Shown here in pieces: positions 1-9,275 of a DNA stretch of 64,000 nucleotides. The DNA lies in contig JADBYT010000012.1 in NCBI GenBank assembly GCA_020402865.1, positions 86,359-150,358 on the forward strand, given 5' to 3'. The stretch comes from Bacteroidota bacterium (GTDB lineage: Bacteria > Bacteroidota > Bacteroidia > Palsa-965). The notes beneath the pieces were generated by a model that had not been told where the DNA came from, ran no database searches, and saw only the letters and a program-made list of their open reading frames with translations. The position numbers and the translations under genes were made by a program. Every line of letters begins with the position of its first letter. Positions within the stretch are counted from its first letter, which is position 1.

Positions 1-1
1 T

Positions 2-163
2 GCGGGATTTTTCACCCTTATCGGATCGGGCTTTGAAAGCACATTCTACTTCGGCCTGTTAGTGAGCATTACACTTTTTGTAGCCGTGCTTACTGATTTG
101 CTCTTATTCCCGCTTCTTGTTCTCTGGCTTTCGCCACGCCACAAGCCGAAAGCAGAAAAATAG
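2..163 (+). CDS. C-terminal end of an RND/MMPL-like exporter (partial)
   Basis: The open frame enters from before the window and ends with TAG at 161-163, leaving 53 residues. They form a small/aromatic hydrophobic run (AGFFTLIGSGFESTFYFGL), a second membrane segment with the pattern LTDLLLFPLLVLWL, and a short basic tail (SPRHKPKAEK). A last helix carrying a (A/T)D-L-L-hydrophobic-P motif followed by a charged tail is typical of RND-superfamily/MMPL-type predicted exporters. That is family knowledge applied to a very short piece, so the substrate cannot be stated. The next gene is convergent, so this is the 3' end of its transcription unit. Confidence 0.5.
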   Translation, partial: AGFFTLIGSGFESTFYFGLLVSITLFVAVLTDLLLFPLLVLWLSPRHKPKAEK

Positions 164-197
164 CACTCAGAAATTCGTCAGCCGGTGATCCGGCCAG

Positions 198-443
198 TTA
201 TTCGTCGCCAAGAAAACGTCCGAAAAACCGGGCACAGCTTCCGTATTTCCTGCGAGTGCGTTCGGCCATCCAGATTCCGGAGGCGGCACCTGTGGCAAGC
301 AGGGCAATAACCGTAATTGTACTCCAGCTTTCGGATGAGGAATTGAAAATGATTACGGCAGGAACAGACGCCAGGAAGAGCGGAAACATAAAAAGCTGCA
401 TCCAGAACACACCTTCGATAAAGAGTGCAACAACTCGTCTCAT
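198..443 (-). CDS. Small two-helix membrane protein, unknown function
   Basis: An 81-residue protein with two hydrophobic segments (about residues 5-32 and 42-58), a basic loop (AERTRRKYGS) and a short acidic tail. Its ATG (441-443) follows the TAA (444-446) of the upstream lipoprotein gene with no gap (TAAATG), so the two are almost certainly translationally coupled. I recognise no family. The coupling suggests it works with, or is expressed together with, the hydrolase-TPR lipoprotein. It could also simply be a membrane-anchored accessory protein. Confidence 0.6.
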   Translation of the reverse strand: MRRVVALFIEGVFWMQLFMFPLFLASVPAVIIFNSSSESWSTITVIALLATGAASGIWMAERTRRKYGSCARFFGRFLGDE

Positions 444-1796
444 TTATTTATTCATAGAAGCCAGAAACAATTGCCAGCGATGATCGCTTCTAAGCGGTGA
501 GAGATCAGCCTCTGCGGCAGCGCGGTTTTTATCATTAAATCCGAGCTCAACCGCTTTGGTAAGTGCTTCAAAGGCAAGATCGGGCATGCCCAGCCTGGCA
601 TCGAGGCAGGCGCGCATGTATGCCCATTCGTTGTTTTGAGGATCGATGATGGCGTATGTGGTAATGAGCTTATCGGCTCCGTTGGGATTGTTGCTTTTCA
701 ATGCGCGGTTGCTGTATGAATAGCAGAGCAAGCTGGCATATCCGCGCACACGTTTGCGCATCATCTGTTCGGGGCTTCCGGCGGGAGCATCAAACAGTTT
801 ACCGGCATTGGCCTGCCACCAGGCCGGGTCTTTCGCAAAAACCGATTCCTGAATTTCGGTTTGAAGTGTTTTCTCTTTGGCTTCGGCAGCCATGCGGGCG
901 GCGCTATGTTGTTTGGTACAGGCACGTGCAGCCAAAGCACTGCGCGCAGGTGTTTCGAGTTGCAGCCGCTGTTTTGGGAAATCACCGAGGCAGTTGCGTG
1001 CCTGATCAAAAAGCGCAGCGGCAAGATCGCAGTCGGTATTGCTCAGTGAGTCGATTTGTGCAGCTGCGTTGCGCAGAAAACGCGAAGCATGTTGATCCGA
1101 AGCCTGTTTTTTCTGCAGCAGCATACCGTCGAGCGCCAGTGCAAGTTGTGTGACGGGTGGCCAGCTATGCTCGCCGGCAAACAGGAAAAGTCCGCCAGCG
1201 GAATTTGCCGCAAACCAGTTTCGCATTTCGAGGTAATTCATATCGCCAAGACCGGCCACACCGCACACTGCAATTTGCTGTGGCAATGCCTGCTGCGGAG
1301 CCGCCGAGCAGAGCACCACGCCACCGGCCTGCTGCCCTGCGGCAAGTGAAGCCGCCGCGCGTGCGCCGCCCGAAAAGCCGCAGAGGTAATATTGCTCTGC
1401 ATCCATTCGGAACAATTGCGCAAGCGCCTGTTTTACGGCCACCAGATGCGTTTCAATATCACCTGCAGCCACACCATTGGCCGAAAAATCAGATCCTGCA
1501 AAAACCATCCCCAGCGAATCGGCCAGCGCGCGATACTTCTGTAAAGGCAAAAGCCCGTCGGCATGCGGATCAAGAAAAAGCACCACCCCCAGCGGTTTAG
1601 CAGTATCAGCCGAAGCCGGAATGTACAACTCAAAACGGCTGCCGTCGGCCGCATTCCACGCCTGAATCACCCCGCGATTTACTGCTGGTTTTGCCGCAGG
1701 TATAGTCGCCGGATCCGTTTGATCTGATCCAGGTATGGAGTTTCCGCAGCCATAAAACAGCCCCCAAAAAAGTACCGGCCAAAGCAAAAGTCTCAT
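444..1796 (-). CDS. Lipoprotein with alpha/beta-hydrolase domain and C-terminal TPR-like region
   Basis: A 450-residue protein. The N-terminus is hydrophobic and runs into a loose lipobox (LFYGC, Cys17), so it is probably a lipoprotein. Residues about 55-240 look like an alpha/beta-hydrolase: a beta strand VVLFLDPHADG near 71 and a nucleophile elbow GFSGGARA with Ser142, a pattern seen in dienelactone-hydrolase/esterase-like proteins. A helical, alanine-rich middle follows, then a TPR-like end (ACLDARLGMPDLAFEALTKA near 410-430). The substrate is unknown. It is the first gene of a two-gene unit with the small membrane protein just downstream, and it is divergent from the gene at 1864. Confidence 0.7.
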   Translation of the reverse strand: MRLLLWPVLFWGLFYGCGNSIPGSDQTDPATIPAAKPAVNRGVIQAWNAADGSRFELYIPASADTAKPLGVVLFLDPHADGLLPLQKYRALADSLGMVFAGSDFSANGVAAGDIETHLVAVKQALAQLFRMDAEQYYLCGFSGGARAAASLAAGQQAGGVVLCSAAPQQALPQQIAVCGVAGLGDMNYLEMRNWFAANSAGGLFLFAGEHSWPPVTQLALALDGMLLQKKQASDQHASRFLRNAAAQIDSLSNTDCDLAAALFDQARNCLGDFPKQRLQLETPARSALAARACTKQHSAARMAAEAKEKTLQTEIQESVFAKDPAWWQANAGKLFDAPAGSPEQMMRKRVRGYASLLCYSYSNRALKSNNPNGADKLITTYAIIDPQNNEWAYMRACLDARLGMPDLAFEALTKAVELGFNDKNRAAAEADLSPLRSDHRWQLFLASMNK

Positions 1797-1849
1797 TTTT
1801 CAAAGGTCATAAATTCCCCCAAAGTAGCCAAACAACCACGGCTTATGCG

Positions 1850-1857
1850 TAATTTCG
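1850..1857 (+). promoter_or_regulatory. TAnnTTTG-like -7 box 6 nt before the start codon
   Basis: TAATTTCG matches the Bacteroidota -7 consensus TAnnTTTG at 7 of 8 positions. Only six bases separate it from the ATG at 1864. No clear -33 TTTG was seen. If used, the transcript would start at or next to the start codon. Confidence 0.35.
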
Positions 1858-1863
1858 GAAAAT

Positions 1864-3393
1864 ATGGCCGATTCAGCTACCGACCCTCTGCTGCTGCTCA
1901 TCCGCTCGCTTACCACAGGCGAGAAGAACCATTTTCATCGTTCGGTTCCTAAAGGTGGTGATAACAAATATCTCATCCTGTTCAATATTATTGAAAGCCA
2001 GCCCGAAGCCAGTGAAAAACAGATACAGTCAGATTACAAGCGTAAAACCGGCAATACCGGACAATACGCACGTATAAAAGCGTATCTCTATCACCGCATC
2101 ATTGAGTCGCTTTCCGACTATCACACACGTAATGTACCGCGTGTGGAAATACACGAACTGCTGAAACAGGCCGAAGTCCTTCTACTGAAACAACTCCACT
2201 CGCCCCTGCGTGATGTGCTTAAACGCGCACGGCAACTAATTGAAGAAGCCGAAGCCTTGGAAATGATGCCAGAACTGATCTGGCGCGAAAAAGCAAGTAT
2301 TCCGATTGAACTTTCGCCAAACGAAATTTATAAGCAGATTGGCAAACTCAACGAGCAACTCGACAAGAGTCTGGTGAACATTCACGAATTGCATGAAATT
2401 GGCGACACCTCCTTTCTGCTTGCCACAGAAACCAACAACGAATACCGCTACACAGAAGAAGAATACAAAGAGCGGCTTCAGAAACTCACTTCCGCACCTA
2501 CTTTTCAAAAGCAGTTTGCCGAATTTAATTCAGAGCGGGCACGCATAGGCGTGCTTTCGATGCGCGCATTCTACTATCTGGCTGTAAATGAGTATGAAGA
2601 TTTTGTGCAGGAAGCTGAAAAACTCTTTGAGCGGCTTCGCAATTCAGAAAATGCTACCACCGAGCATTACCTGCGCCACGCGAATAATCTGGCCAATGTA
2701 ATTGTGGCGCTTCACCTGCTCAAAAGGCCAGCCGATGCACTTCCATATCTCGAAGAATTTGAAAAACTGCTTCAGTTTCTGGGCAGCATGGGATTCAGAG
2801 AAAAATACAATCCGCTTTATGTAAAGTATCTGCTTGCCAAAGCGCGTATTTTTTTTGCCCTCGATCGGTTTAACGAACTCATTGAATTACAGGCACAGTT
2901 CATTGCCATCGAAAGCGCTGTGATGTGGTCGGCTTCGTCAAACTGGCGAAGACAACAATTTTTCATTCTGCTTTCAGGTGCCTATCTCCTCAGCGATCAG
3001 CCTAAAATAGCCGCGCGTATTATTGCCCGCGCACTTCAGGACGAATCAGGACGAAAACGTCCTTATGCTGAAGAACTCCGCCAGATCGAACTTGCCATCA
3101 GCTATGATCTGCAGGATGAAGACCGCATGGAAAGCCTGCTCGGCAGTTTACGCCGCAAACAAAACAAAATCGAACAACAGAAAGAATTACACGGAAGCCT
3201 TGCCTACGAAACAGCCTGTTATGTAGGCTGGACAGAAATTATTAGTAACCGCAGCAAAGGACTACAACAAACAGATATTTTCCGCCAGCTTCATCACGAA
3301 CTGGTAACACAGCGCATTGGAAAGTCAGAGCACGATGCGCGTACGCGATTTGTGTTTGAAAGATGGTTGCTGAAAAAAGCCGAAGGCAGGTAA
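1864..3393 (+). CDS. Conserved-type helical-repeat protein, unknown function
   Basis: A 509-residue protein with no signal peptide and no membrane segment, so cytoplasmic. It is almost entirely predicted alpha-helical with many Glu/Lys/Leu-rich amphipathic stretches, suggesting TPR-like or other alpha-solenoid repeats (for example around residues 265-310, 320-350 and 365-400). The N-terminal part (LIRSLTTGEKNHFHR) resembles hypothetical proteins common in Bacteroidota. No catalytic motif is visible. It is divergent from the lipoprotein gene, and an unusual long hairpin lies directly after its stop codon. Confidence 0.65.
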   Translation: MADSATDPLLLLIRSLTTGEKNHFHRSVPKGGDNKYLILFNIIESQPEASEKQIQSDYKRKTGNTGQYARIKAYLYHRIIESLSDYHTRNVPRVEIHELLKQAEVLLLKQLHSPLRDVLKRARQLIEEAEALEMMPELIWREKASIPIELSPNEIYKQIGKLNEQLDKSLVNIHELHEIGDTSFLLATETNNEYRYTEEEYKERLQKLTSAPTFQKQFAEFNSERARIGVLSMRAFYYLAVNEYEDFVQEAEKLFERLRNSENATTEHYLRHANNLANVIVALHLLKRPADALPYLEEFEKLLQFLGSMGFREKYNPLYVKYLLAKARIFFALDRFNELIELQAQFIAIESAVMWSASSNWRRQQFFILLSGAYLLSDQPKIAARIIARALQDESGRKRPYAEELRQIELAISYDLQDEDRMESLLGSLRRKQNKIEQQKELHGSLAYETACYVGWTEIISNRSKGLQQTDIFRQLHHELVTQRIGKSEHDARTRFVFERWLLKKAEGR

Positions 3394-3401
3394 AAAAAAA
3401 C

Positions 3402-3502
3402 AACCGAACCGTGGATGCGGAGAGAGTAACGGGGTGAAGTTCCTTCAAACTGCACCCTGATCCCCTGCGTAAAACTCCCTGCCGCATCCACAGTTCGGTG
3501 TT
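3402..3502. repeat. Long imperfect inverted repeat, possible structured RNA or terminator
   Basis: Bases 3403-3420 (ACCGAACCGTGGATGCGG) pair with 3482-3499 (CCGCATCCACAGTTCGGT) with one mismatch. After a one-base bulge the pairing continues for about 7 more bases (AGAGAGT with ACTCCCT, one mismatch), giving a stem of roughly 25 bp. The enclosed ~50 nt contain a smaller GGGTG/CACCC stem (3432-3436 with 3453-3457). It begins about 10 nt after the stop of the 1864 gene. A poly-U tract does not follow, so it is not a classical terminator. Confidence 0.55.
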
Positions 3503-3909
3503 TAACCGCCCGGTAGAGTAATCGTCAAAACCGGTTCCGTTTTTCCGAATACCGGATTTCTTGTGCGAAATCCTGACACAAGTGTAGCAGGTTAGAAAAT
3601 TCCGCTCAAAACTTAATCATCAAAACACTACGCCTAATGATTTTTATTTTTTACCACAAAACAATGATTAACAACATTATAAAAAGCCTTCATCATACCA
3701 AAGATTACGATTTTCAACGATAAAAATTCTGAAAACATGTGCGGAACACGCCTCTACTTTCTCGTAAGTTCTTACTAGCGCGAAACCCTGATATGTCCGA
3801 AATGAAAAATTGACAGGCTAGTTCGAAGCCCCCTTTTCACACCTGTGTTTCAAAAAATCGCTACAACGATTTAGTGGTTTGTAAATCTTTCTTACTTTTC
3901 AACCTGTAA
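3503..3909. other. A+T-rich intergenic region before the N-glycan operon
   Basis: I see no coding potential. A small hairpin GGATTTC/GAAATCC lies at about 3564-3583. The last 60 bases should hold the promoter of the GH92 operon. The nearest box-like match is TACTTTTC at about 3892-3899 (7 of 8 to TAnnTTTG), without a convincing -33 element. Confidence 0.3.
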
Positions 3910-6897
3910 ATGCATACATCAGTGTTCCAACTTCCGCTCCGCTTTGCACTCGTTTGGCTTGTATTGTGCTTCGCTTGCACGCAGAAAACGGTAATACCTG
4001 CCAGGCAGGTGTTCGGATGGACTGTACCTGCAAGCGGGCCGTTTAAACCTCAGCCCTACGCCGACCCGATGATTGGTACAGATGCACACGGACATACGTT
4101 TCCAGGAGCGACAACACCCTTTGGTATGGTGCAGCTTAGTCCGGATACACGTCTCGACGGCTGGGACGGCTGCTCGGGCTACCATTATTCGGATACGTTT
4201 ATTTACGGCTTTTCGCACACACATCTGAACGGCACCGGCTGCAGCGACTATGGCGATATACTTGTTACCCCGGCAACAGAAAGGCCACTGCTGCATAACG
4301 GAGCTGATGGCAAGCCCGGTTATCGTTTTTCGTTTTCGCATTCCGGTGAACATGCCGAAGCCGGTTATTATTCGGTAAAAGCCGACAACGGTATTTTTTG
4401 CGAACTAACGGCATCGCCGCGCACGGGAGTTCACCGATATACATTTACAAAAGATGTTGAAGCACATCTGCTAATCGACCTCGTACACCGCGATGCGGTA
4501 ACCAGTTCGGGACTGCGCATCGTTAACGACAGTACAATTAGCGGCTGGAGGCATTCTGAGGCATGGGCACGTGATCAGAAACTTTGGTTTACAGCCACTT
4601 TCTCGACACCATTTACAGCAGAAATATTCAGCAACGACAGCGCCCTCAAGACAAACAGCGCCGAAAGCAAAGCAATCAAAGCAATTCTTCGATTTGGCAA
4701 ACTGAGCAAACCGCTGGAAGTAAAACTGGCCCTCTCTCCGGTGAGTGTGGAAAATGCCCTGCTGAATCTCGTGACTGAAACCGGCGGCATGAATTTCGAC
4801 AAGGTGCGGGCTAAAGCAGTTGAACACTGGAATAGTGTGCTGGGAAAAATGGAAGTGGATACCGGGTCGGAAACACAAAAACGCATTTTCTACACGGCAC
4901 TTTATCACTGCTACATTTCGCCTAATATATACAGTGATGTGAACGGCGACTACCGGGGCCCCGACGGAAACGTTCACAGCGACACCACGCGCGAACACTA
5001 CACGGTATTTTCACTTTGGGATACTTACCGGACATTGCATCCGCTCTTCACCATCCTGGAACCCAAACGAACAGGTGATTTTATTCACACCTTCAGCAGC
5101 TTTCACCAGCAAAGCAAACGACTGCCCATGTGGGAACTTTCGGCCAATGAAACCAATTGTATGATTGGTTATCACGGTGTTTCGGTTATTGCCGATGCGT
5201 GGATGAAAGGCATTACCAACTACGATACCACAGCTGCACTAAACGCCATGCTCGAAACCGGAAATGGCAACTACCGCGTGCAACCGGTATATCGTGATAA
5301 CGGTTTTGTGCCCGGAGATGAAGCCGAATCGGTTTCGCAAACGCTGGAATATGCCTACGACGACTGGTGCATTGCACAAATTGCCGCGCGCGCCCACCGG
5401 CCTGCTGATGCGGAAGTGTTTGGCATACGAAGTCAGTACTGGAAAAACCTGTTTGATGATAAAACCAGGTTTTTCCGCGCCCGGCGCCGCAACCAGTTTA
5501 CAGAACCGTTTACTCCGGAAGAAGTAAACATACACTATACCGAAGCCAATGCCTGGCACTACAGCCTTTATGTGCCGCAAAGCATTCACGAATTAATGAC
5601 TCTGCATGGCGGCGAATCGCAGCTGGCTGCTTTCATCGACAAACTCTTTACCTCTGACCCTGAAACATCAGGCCGCGAGCAAGCCGACATTACCGGCCGC
5701 ATCGGTCAGTATGCACACGGCAACGAACCCAGCCACCACACAGCCTATCTCTACGCGTGGACCGGCCAACACTGGAAAACACAGGAACGTGTGCGTGAAA
5801 TCTGCCAGACACTGTACACCGATAAACCCGACGGACTCTGCGGCAACGACGATTGCGGGCAGCTTTCGGCATGGGCGGTAATGAGTATGGCCGGATTCTA
5901 CCCCGTTACGCCCGGTCAGCCGATTTATGTGATCGGGGCTCCTCAGTTCAACAAAGTCACCATTCACCTGGAAAACGGGAAAAAGTTCATTATTTCCTCT
6001 TCCGGTAAAGGCAACTACATTTCATCGGCCACACTTCAGAAACAGGATTATCAAAAAGTGTGGTTAGGACATGAGACAGTGGTTCAAGGAGGAGAACTGC
6101 ACTTTACACGAAGTGAAATACCGGATAAGCAATGGGGGGCAAAAATGGAAATGCGTCCCCCCTCGCCTTCGGCTTCAGCTTCGGGAACGTTAACGCTTTC
6201 ACCGCGCATTAGCACACTGAAAGAAGATTTCGGGAAAAGCCTTCAGCTAAGTTTTACTACCCCGCAACCGGGCAGTGAAATTTTCTGGAAAAAGAAAGAA
6301 GATAAAGACTGGAAAAAATATACTTCTACACTCAAGGAAGGCTATGGCACTTATCTTGTATTTGCCACACGCAAGGGAGCTGCCAACAGCGATACACTGA
6401 GCATGAATTTTGTGCGGCCTCCGGCATGGAAAAGCATTACATGCAGCAAAAAATACGCACCACAATATGCGGCATCGGGCCCGCGGGCGTTAATTGACGG
6501 GATAAACGGGACATCTGATTTTCGCACCGGCGACTGGCAAGGGTATTCAGAAACTGAGGTGGAATGGGTGATTGATCTTGGCGGATCTTCTCAGGTGAGT
6601 GAGGTAACGATGAATTTCCTTCACGATCAGCGTTCATGGATTTTTCTGCCCCGTGAAGTGGAATTTCTGGCATCATCTGATGGGGTCCATTATTCCACAC
6701 TCAGCCACAATAAAAATCAGTTTGACGACCATAACGGTGATCCGAAAATAATTCCGTTCCGCGCTTCACTCAATGGTGAATACACCCATTTAAAAATAAT
6801 TGCACGCGGCTTTGAAAAATGCCCTGAATGGCATCCCGGCAAAGGCAACCGGGCATGGATGTTTGCCGACGAGATAATTATTTCGCCCTCCAAATAA
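3910..6897 (+). CDS. GH92-family alpha-mannosidase, secreted lipoprotein
   Basis: A 995-residue exo-alpha-mannosidase of glycoside hydrolase family 92, a Ca2+-dependent inverting family that trims alpha-linked mannose from N-glycans. The signal ends at a lipobox-like LCFAC (about residue 23), suggesting surface or periplasmic anchoring. Family signatures are clear: DPMIGTDAHGHTFPGATTPFG at about 55-75 (shown in part), GFSHTHLNGTGCSDYGD near 100, GNEPSHH at about 604-610 (acid-carrying region) and GNDDCGQLSAW at about 645-655 (base-carrying region). After the catalytic part come a CHB_HEX_C_1-like segment (about 775-840) and an F5/8-type-C (discoidin) carbohydrate-binding domain (about 850-995). 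It is the first gene of a four-gene operon and is followed after 4 nt by glycosylasparaginase. Confidence 0.93.
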   Translation: MHTSVFQLPLRFALVWLVLCFACTQKTVIPARQVFGWTVPASGPFKPQPYADPMIGTDAHGHTFPGATTPFGMVQLSPDTRLDGWDGCSGYHYSDTFIYGFSHTHLNGTGCSDYGDILVTPATERPLLHNGADGKPGYRFSFSHSGEHAEAGYYSVKADNGIFCELTASPRTGVHRYTFTKDVEAHLLIDLVHRDAVTSSGLRIVNDSTISGWRHSEAWARDQKLWFTATFSTPFTAEIFSNDSALKTNSAESKAIKAILRFGKLSKPLEVKLALSPVSVENALLNLVTETGGMNFDKVRAKAVEHWNSVLGKMEVDTGSETQKRIFYTALYHCYISPNIYSDVNGDYRGPDGNVHSDTTREHYTVFSLWDTYRTLHPLFTILEPKRTGDFIHTFSSFHQQSKRLPMWELSANETNCMIGYHGVSVIADAWMKGITNYDTTAALNAMLETGNGNYRVQPVYRDNGFVPGDEAESVSQTLEYAYDDWCIAQIAARAHRPADAEVFGIRSQYWKNLFDDKTRFFRARRRNQFTEPFTPEEVNIHYTEANAWHYSLYVPQSIHELMTLHGGESQLAAFIDKLFTSDPETSGREQADITGRIGQYAHGNEPSHHTAYLYAWTGQHWKTQERVREICQTLYTDKPDGLCGNDDCGQLSAWAVMSMAGFYPVTPGQPIYVIGAPQFNKVTIHLENGKKFIISSSGKGNYISSATLQKQDYQKVWLGHETVVQGGELHFTRSEIPDKQWGAKMEMRPPSPSASASGTLTLSPRISTLKEDFGKSLQLSFTTPQPGSEIFWKKKEDKDWKKYTSTLKEGYGTYLVFATRKGAANSDTLSMNFVRPPAWKSITCSKKYAPQYAASGPRALIDGINGTSDFRTGDWQGYSETEVEWVIDLGGSSQVSEVTMNFLHDQRSWIFLPREVEFLASSDGVHYSTLSHNKNQFDDHNGDPKIIPFRASLNGEYTHLKIIARGFEKCPEWHPGKGNRAWMFADEIIISPSK

Positions 6898-6901
6898 CGG
6901 C

Positions 6902-7897
6902 ATGATGAACCGAAGAAAATTTCTCAACCGGGCTGCACTGGCAGCGTTGTTTACAGGACTAGCCACACCTGCTGCTGCGACAGGAAAGAAGCGAAAGAAA
7001 AAAATGAACGCCGAAAGCCGCGCCGGAGGCCCGATGACCATTGCCACTTGGAATCATGGTATGGAAGCCACCGCCGAGGCCATGCGTATTTTGAAAGAGG
7101 GTGGACGTGCAATTGATGCTGCAGAAGCCGGAGTGCGGATCACAGAATCTGACAAAACAAATACCAGCGTAGGCCTTGGCGGATTCCCTGACCGCGAAGG
7201 CATTGTAACACTGGATGCATCAATTATGGAAGGCAGCGGCCGATGTGGCTCGGTGAGTTTTGTACAGGGCATCGATCATCCCATTACGCTGGCGCGAAAA
7301 GTGATGGACGATACGCCGCATGTAATGCTTACCGGACGCGGCGCTGAACTATTTGCCGAAAGTCTGGGCATGGTGAAACATCCCAACACACTTACCGACA
7401 TATCGCGCAAGGCATGGGAAGAATGGATGAAAGAGAAAAAATACAAACCGGTAATCAATATCGAAAACCACGACACCATTGGCCTGCTTGCACTCGACAA
7501 AAACGGCAAACTGGCAGGAAGCTGCACTACAAGCGGACTGGCCTTTAAAATGCATGGCCGTGTAGGTGACTCACCCATTATCGGAGCCGGACTCTTCTGC
7601 GATGATGAGGCGGGAGCAGCTACCTGCACCGGACTGGGCGAAACTGTGCTGCGCACACTGGCTTCGCACACAGCCGTTGAGCTTTTGCGTCACGGCGCCA
7701 CTCCACAGGAAGCGGCAGAAGAAGCCATACATCGCATAGTTAAAAAACACAGCAACTTCAAAGATTTTCAGGTGGGCATACTTGTAATAACACCCACCGG
7801 CGAGCATGGTGCTTTCGGGCTGCACAAAGGTTTCAACTACGCCCTTTATCAAAACGATTCACACCGACTGATTGATGCCGCCAGCTTCACCCAATAG
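6902..7897 (+). CDS. Glycosylasparaginase (N4-(beta-GlcNAc)-L-asparaginase)
   Basis: A 331-residue Ntn-hydrolase that cleaves the GlcNAc-Asn bond of N-glycopeptides (EC 3.5.1.26), producing aspartate and the amino sugar. The autoproteolytic and nucleophile site is visible as NHDTIGLLALD, cleavage Asp191-Thr192 with Thr192 as nucleophile. The GDSPIIGAGLF substrate-loop motif follows near 222-232. The N-terminus NRRKFLNRAALAAL is a twin-arginine-type signal, so export through Tat is likely. Two ATGs lie side by side (6902 and 6905) and either may start it. Its 3' end overlaps the transporter gene by 26 bp. Together with GH92 upstream it completes N-glycan release. Confidence 0.92.
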   Translation: MMNRRKFLNRAALAALFTGLATPAAATGKKRKKKMNAESRAGGPMTIATWNHGMEATAEAMRILKEGGRAIDAAEAGVRITESDKTNTSVGLGGFPDREGIVTLDASIMEGSGRCGSVSFVQGIDHPITLARKVMDDTPHVMLTGRGAELFAESLGMVKHPNTLTDISRKAWEEWMKEKKYKPVINIENHDTIGLLALDKNGKLAGSCTTSGLAFKMHGRVGDSPIIGAGLFCDDEAGAATCTGLGETVLRTLASHTAVELLRHGATPQEAAEEAIHRIVKKHSNFKDFQVGILVITPTGEHGAFGLHKGFNYALYQNDSHRLIDAASFTQ

Positions 7898-9275
7898 CAA
7901 TACCCGTTCATACGTATTTGCGTTTGCGGTAATGACAGCCCTGTTTTTTCTCTGGGGCTTTGTTACTGTAATGAACGACATACTCATGCCTCATCTGCGC
8001 GAAGCATTCTCGCTCAGCAACACACAATCAGCCTTCGTACAGTTTGCTTTTTTCATTGCTTACGGCGTAGTATCACTGGGTTACTATCTCTGGTCAATCG
8101 GCAAGGGTGATCCGATTTCAAAAATTGGTTACCGCCGGGCAATGACAATTGCACTTGGTATTTGCAGCCTTGGCTGTTTACTGTTTTACGTGGCTGCTGA
8201 ACGTGAAACATATGGCTGGTTTCTGGCAGCTCTGTTCATTCTGGCTTCAGGAATTACCATTTTACAGATTTCGGCAAACCCTTATGTAGCACTGCTTGGC
8301 AAACCTGAAGGAGCTTCAGGTCGCCTTAATCTTTCGCAGGGCTTCAATTCGCTGGGTACTGCACTTGCACCGCTGGTGGGTGGCGCCATTGTATTTGGCT
8401 CAGGCAGCGTGGAGGTGGATGTATTGAAACTTCCATACGTGTTACTTGCACTCACTTTTCTTGCTGCTGCCCTGACACTTGCCTTTATCAAACTGCCCGA
8501 AGTACAAAGCGGGAATATGAGTAGCGGCGCCTGGAAATTCAGGCATCTGCGTTTGGGGATGCTTGCCATTTTTGCATACGTAGGTGCCGAAGTAACCATT
8601 GGCAGTTATGCAATACGTTTTATGGAGCTGCCGCAGGTAGCGGGCCTGACCAAAGATGTTGCCGATTCGTTTCTGGTCTATTACTGGGGCGGCGCCATGA
8701 CCGGACGTTTTCTGGGCACCATAGCACTTTCGCGCTCACTGTCCTTCGTACAACGTTTGCTTGCCATGCTTACTACAGCGGCGGGGCTTACTGTTTTTCT
8801 GCTGCTGCTTACGGGCAAGGGTGTTAGCGAAGCCATTCCGTATTTCATCCTCGTGGGCATCAACATACTTGGCTTTATTGCCGGCGGTAGCATATCCTCG
8901 CGCCTGCTGCTGCTGTTTGCATTAATTGCTGCGGGACTTATTTCTCTGGCAGCCTTTGGCACAGGATCGCCGGCATTGTGGGCATTGCTTGCAGTAGGTC
9001 TTTTCAATTCGGTCATGTGGTCGAATATTTTCACGCTCGGCATTCGTGATCTCGGGCCATCAACCAGTCAGGGAAGTTCACTGCTTGTGATGATGATTAT
9101 CGGCGGTGCGTTGTTGCCTCTGCTTGCCGGATTGGTTGCCGATTCATCGTTCGGCTTACAGAAATGCATACTCATTACTATTCCCTGCTATCTCTACATT
9201 GCTTTCTACGGCTGGTTTACAGGTCGCATAAAATGGTCTGGAACAGCTGCACAAAATTCAAATATCACACACTAA
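7872..9275 (+). CDS. FucP/NagP-type MFS sugar:H+ symporter
   Basis: A 467-residue, 12-helix major facilitator protein of the fucose/glucose/GlcNAc symporter branch. Typical features are the N-terminal FFLWGFVTVMNDILMPHLR (helix 1), SAFVQFAFFIAYG, and the ILQISANPYVALLG motif with GRLNLSQGFNSLGTALAP (about 135-165). The start overlaps the glycosylasparaginase gene by 26 bp, and the ROK kinase begins directly after its stop. The operon position suggests uptake of mannose or GlcNAc released from N-glycans. The exact sugar cannot be read from sequence. Confidence 0.88.
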   Translation: MMPPASPNSNTRSYVFAFAVMTALFFLWGFVTVMNDILMPHLREAFSLSNTQSAFVQFAFFIAYGVVSLGYYLWSIGKGDPISKIGYRRAMTIALGICSLGCLLFYVAAERETYGWFLAALFILASGITILQISANPYVALLGKPEGASGRLNLSQGFNSLGTALAPLVGGAIVFGSGSVEVDVLKLPYVLLALTFLAAALTLAFIKLPEVQSGNMSSGAWKFRHLRLGMLAIFAYVGAEVTIGSYAIRFMELPQVAGLTKDVADSFLVYYWGGAMTGRFLGTIALSRSLSFVQRLLAMLTTAAGLTVFLLLLTGKGVSEAIPYFILVGINILGFIAGGSISSRLLLLFALIAAGLISLAAFGTGSPALWALLAVGLFNSVMWSNIFTLGIRDLGPSTSQGSSLLVMMIIGGALLPLLAGLVADSSFGLQKCILITIPCYLYIAFYGWFTGRIKWSGTAAQNSNITH

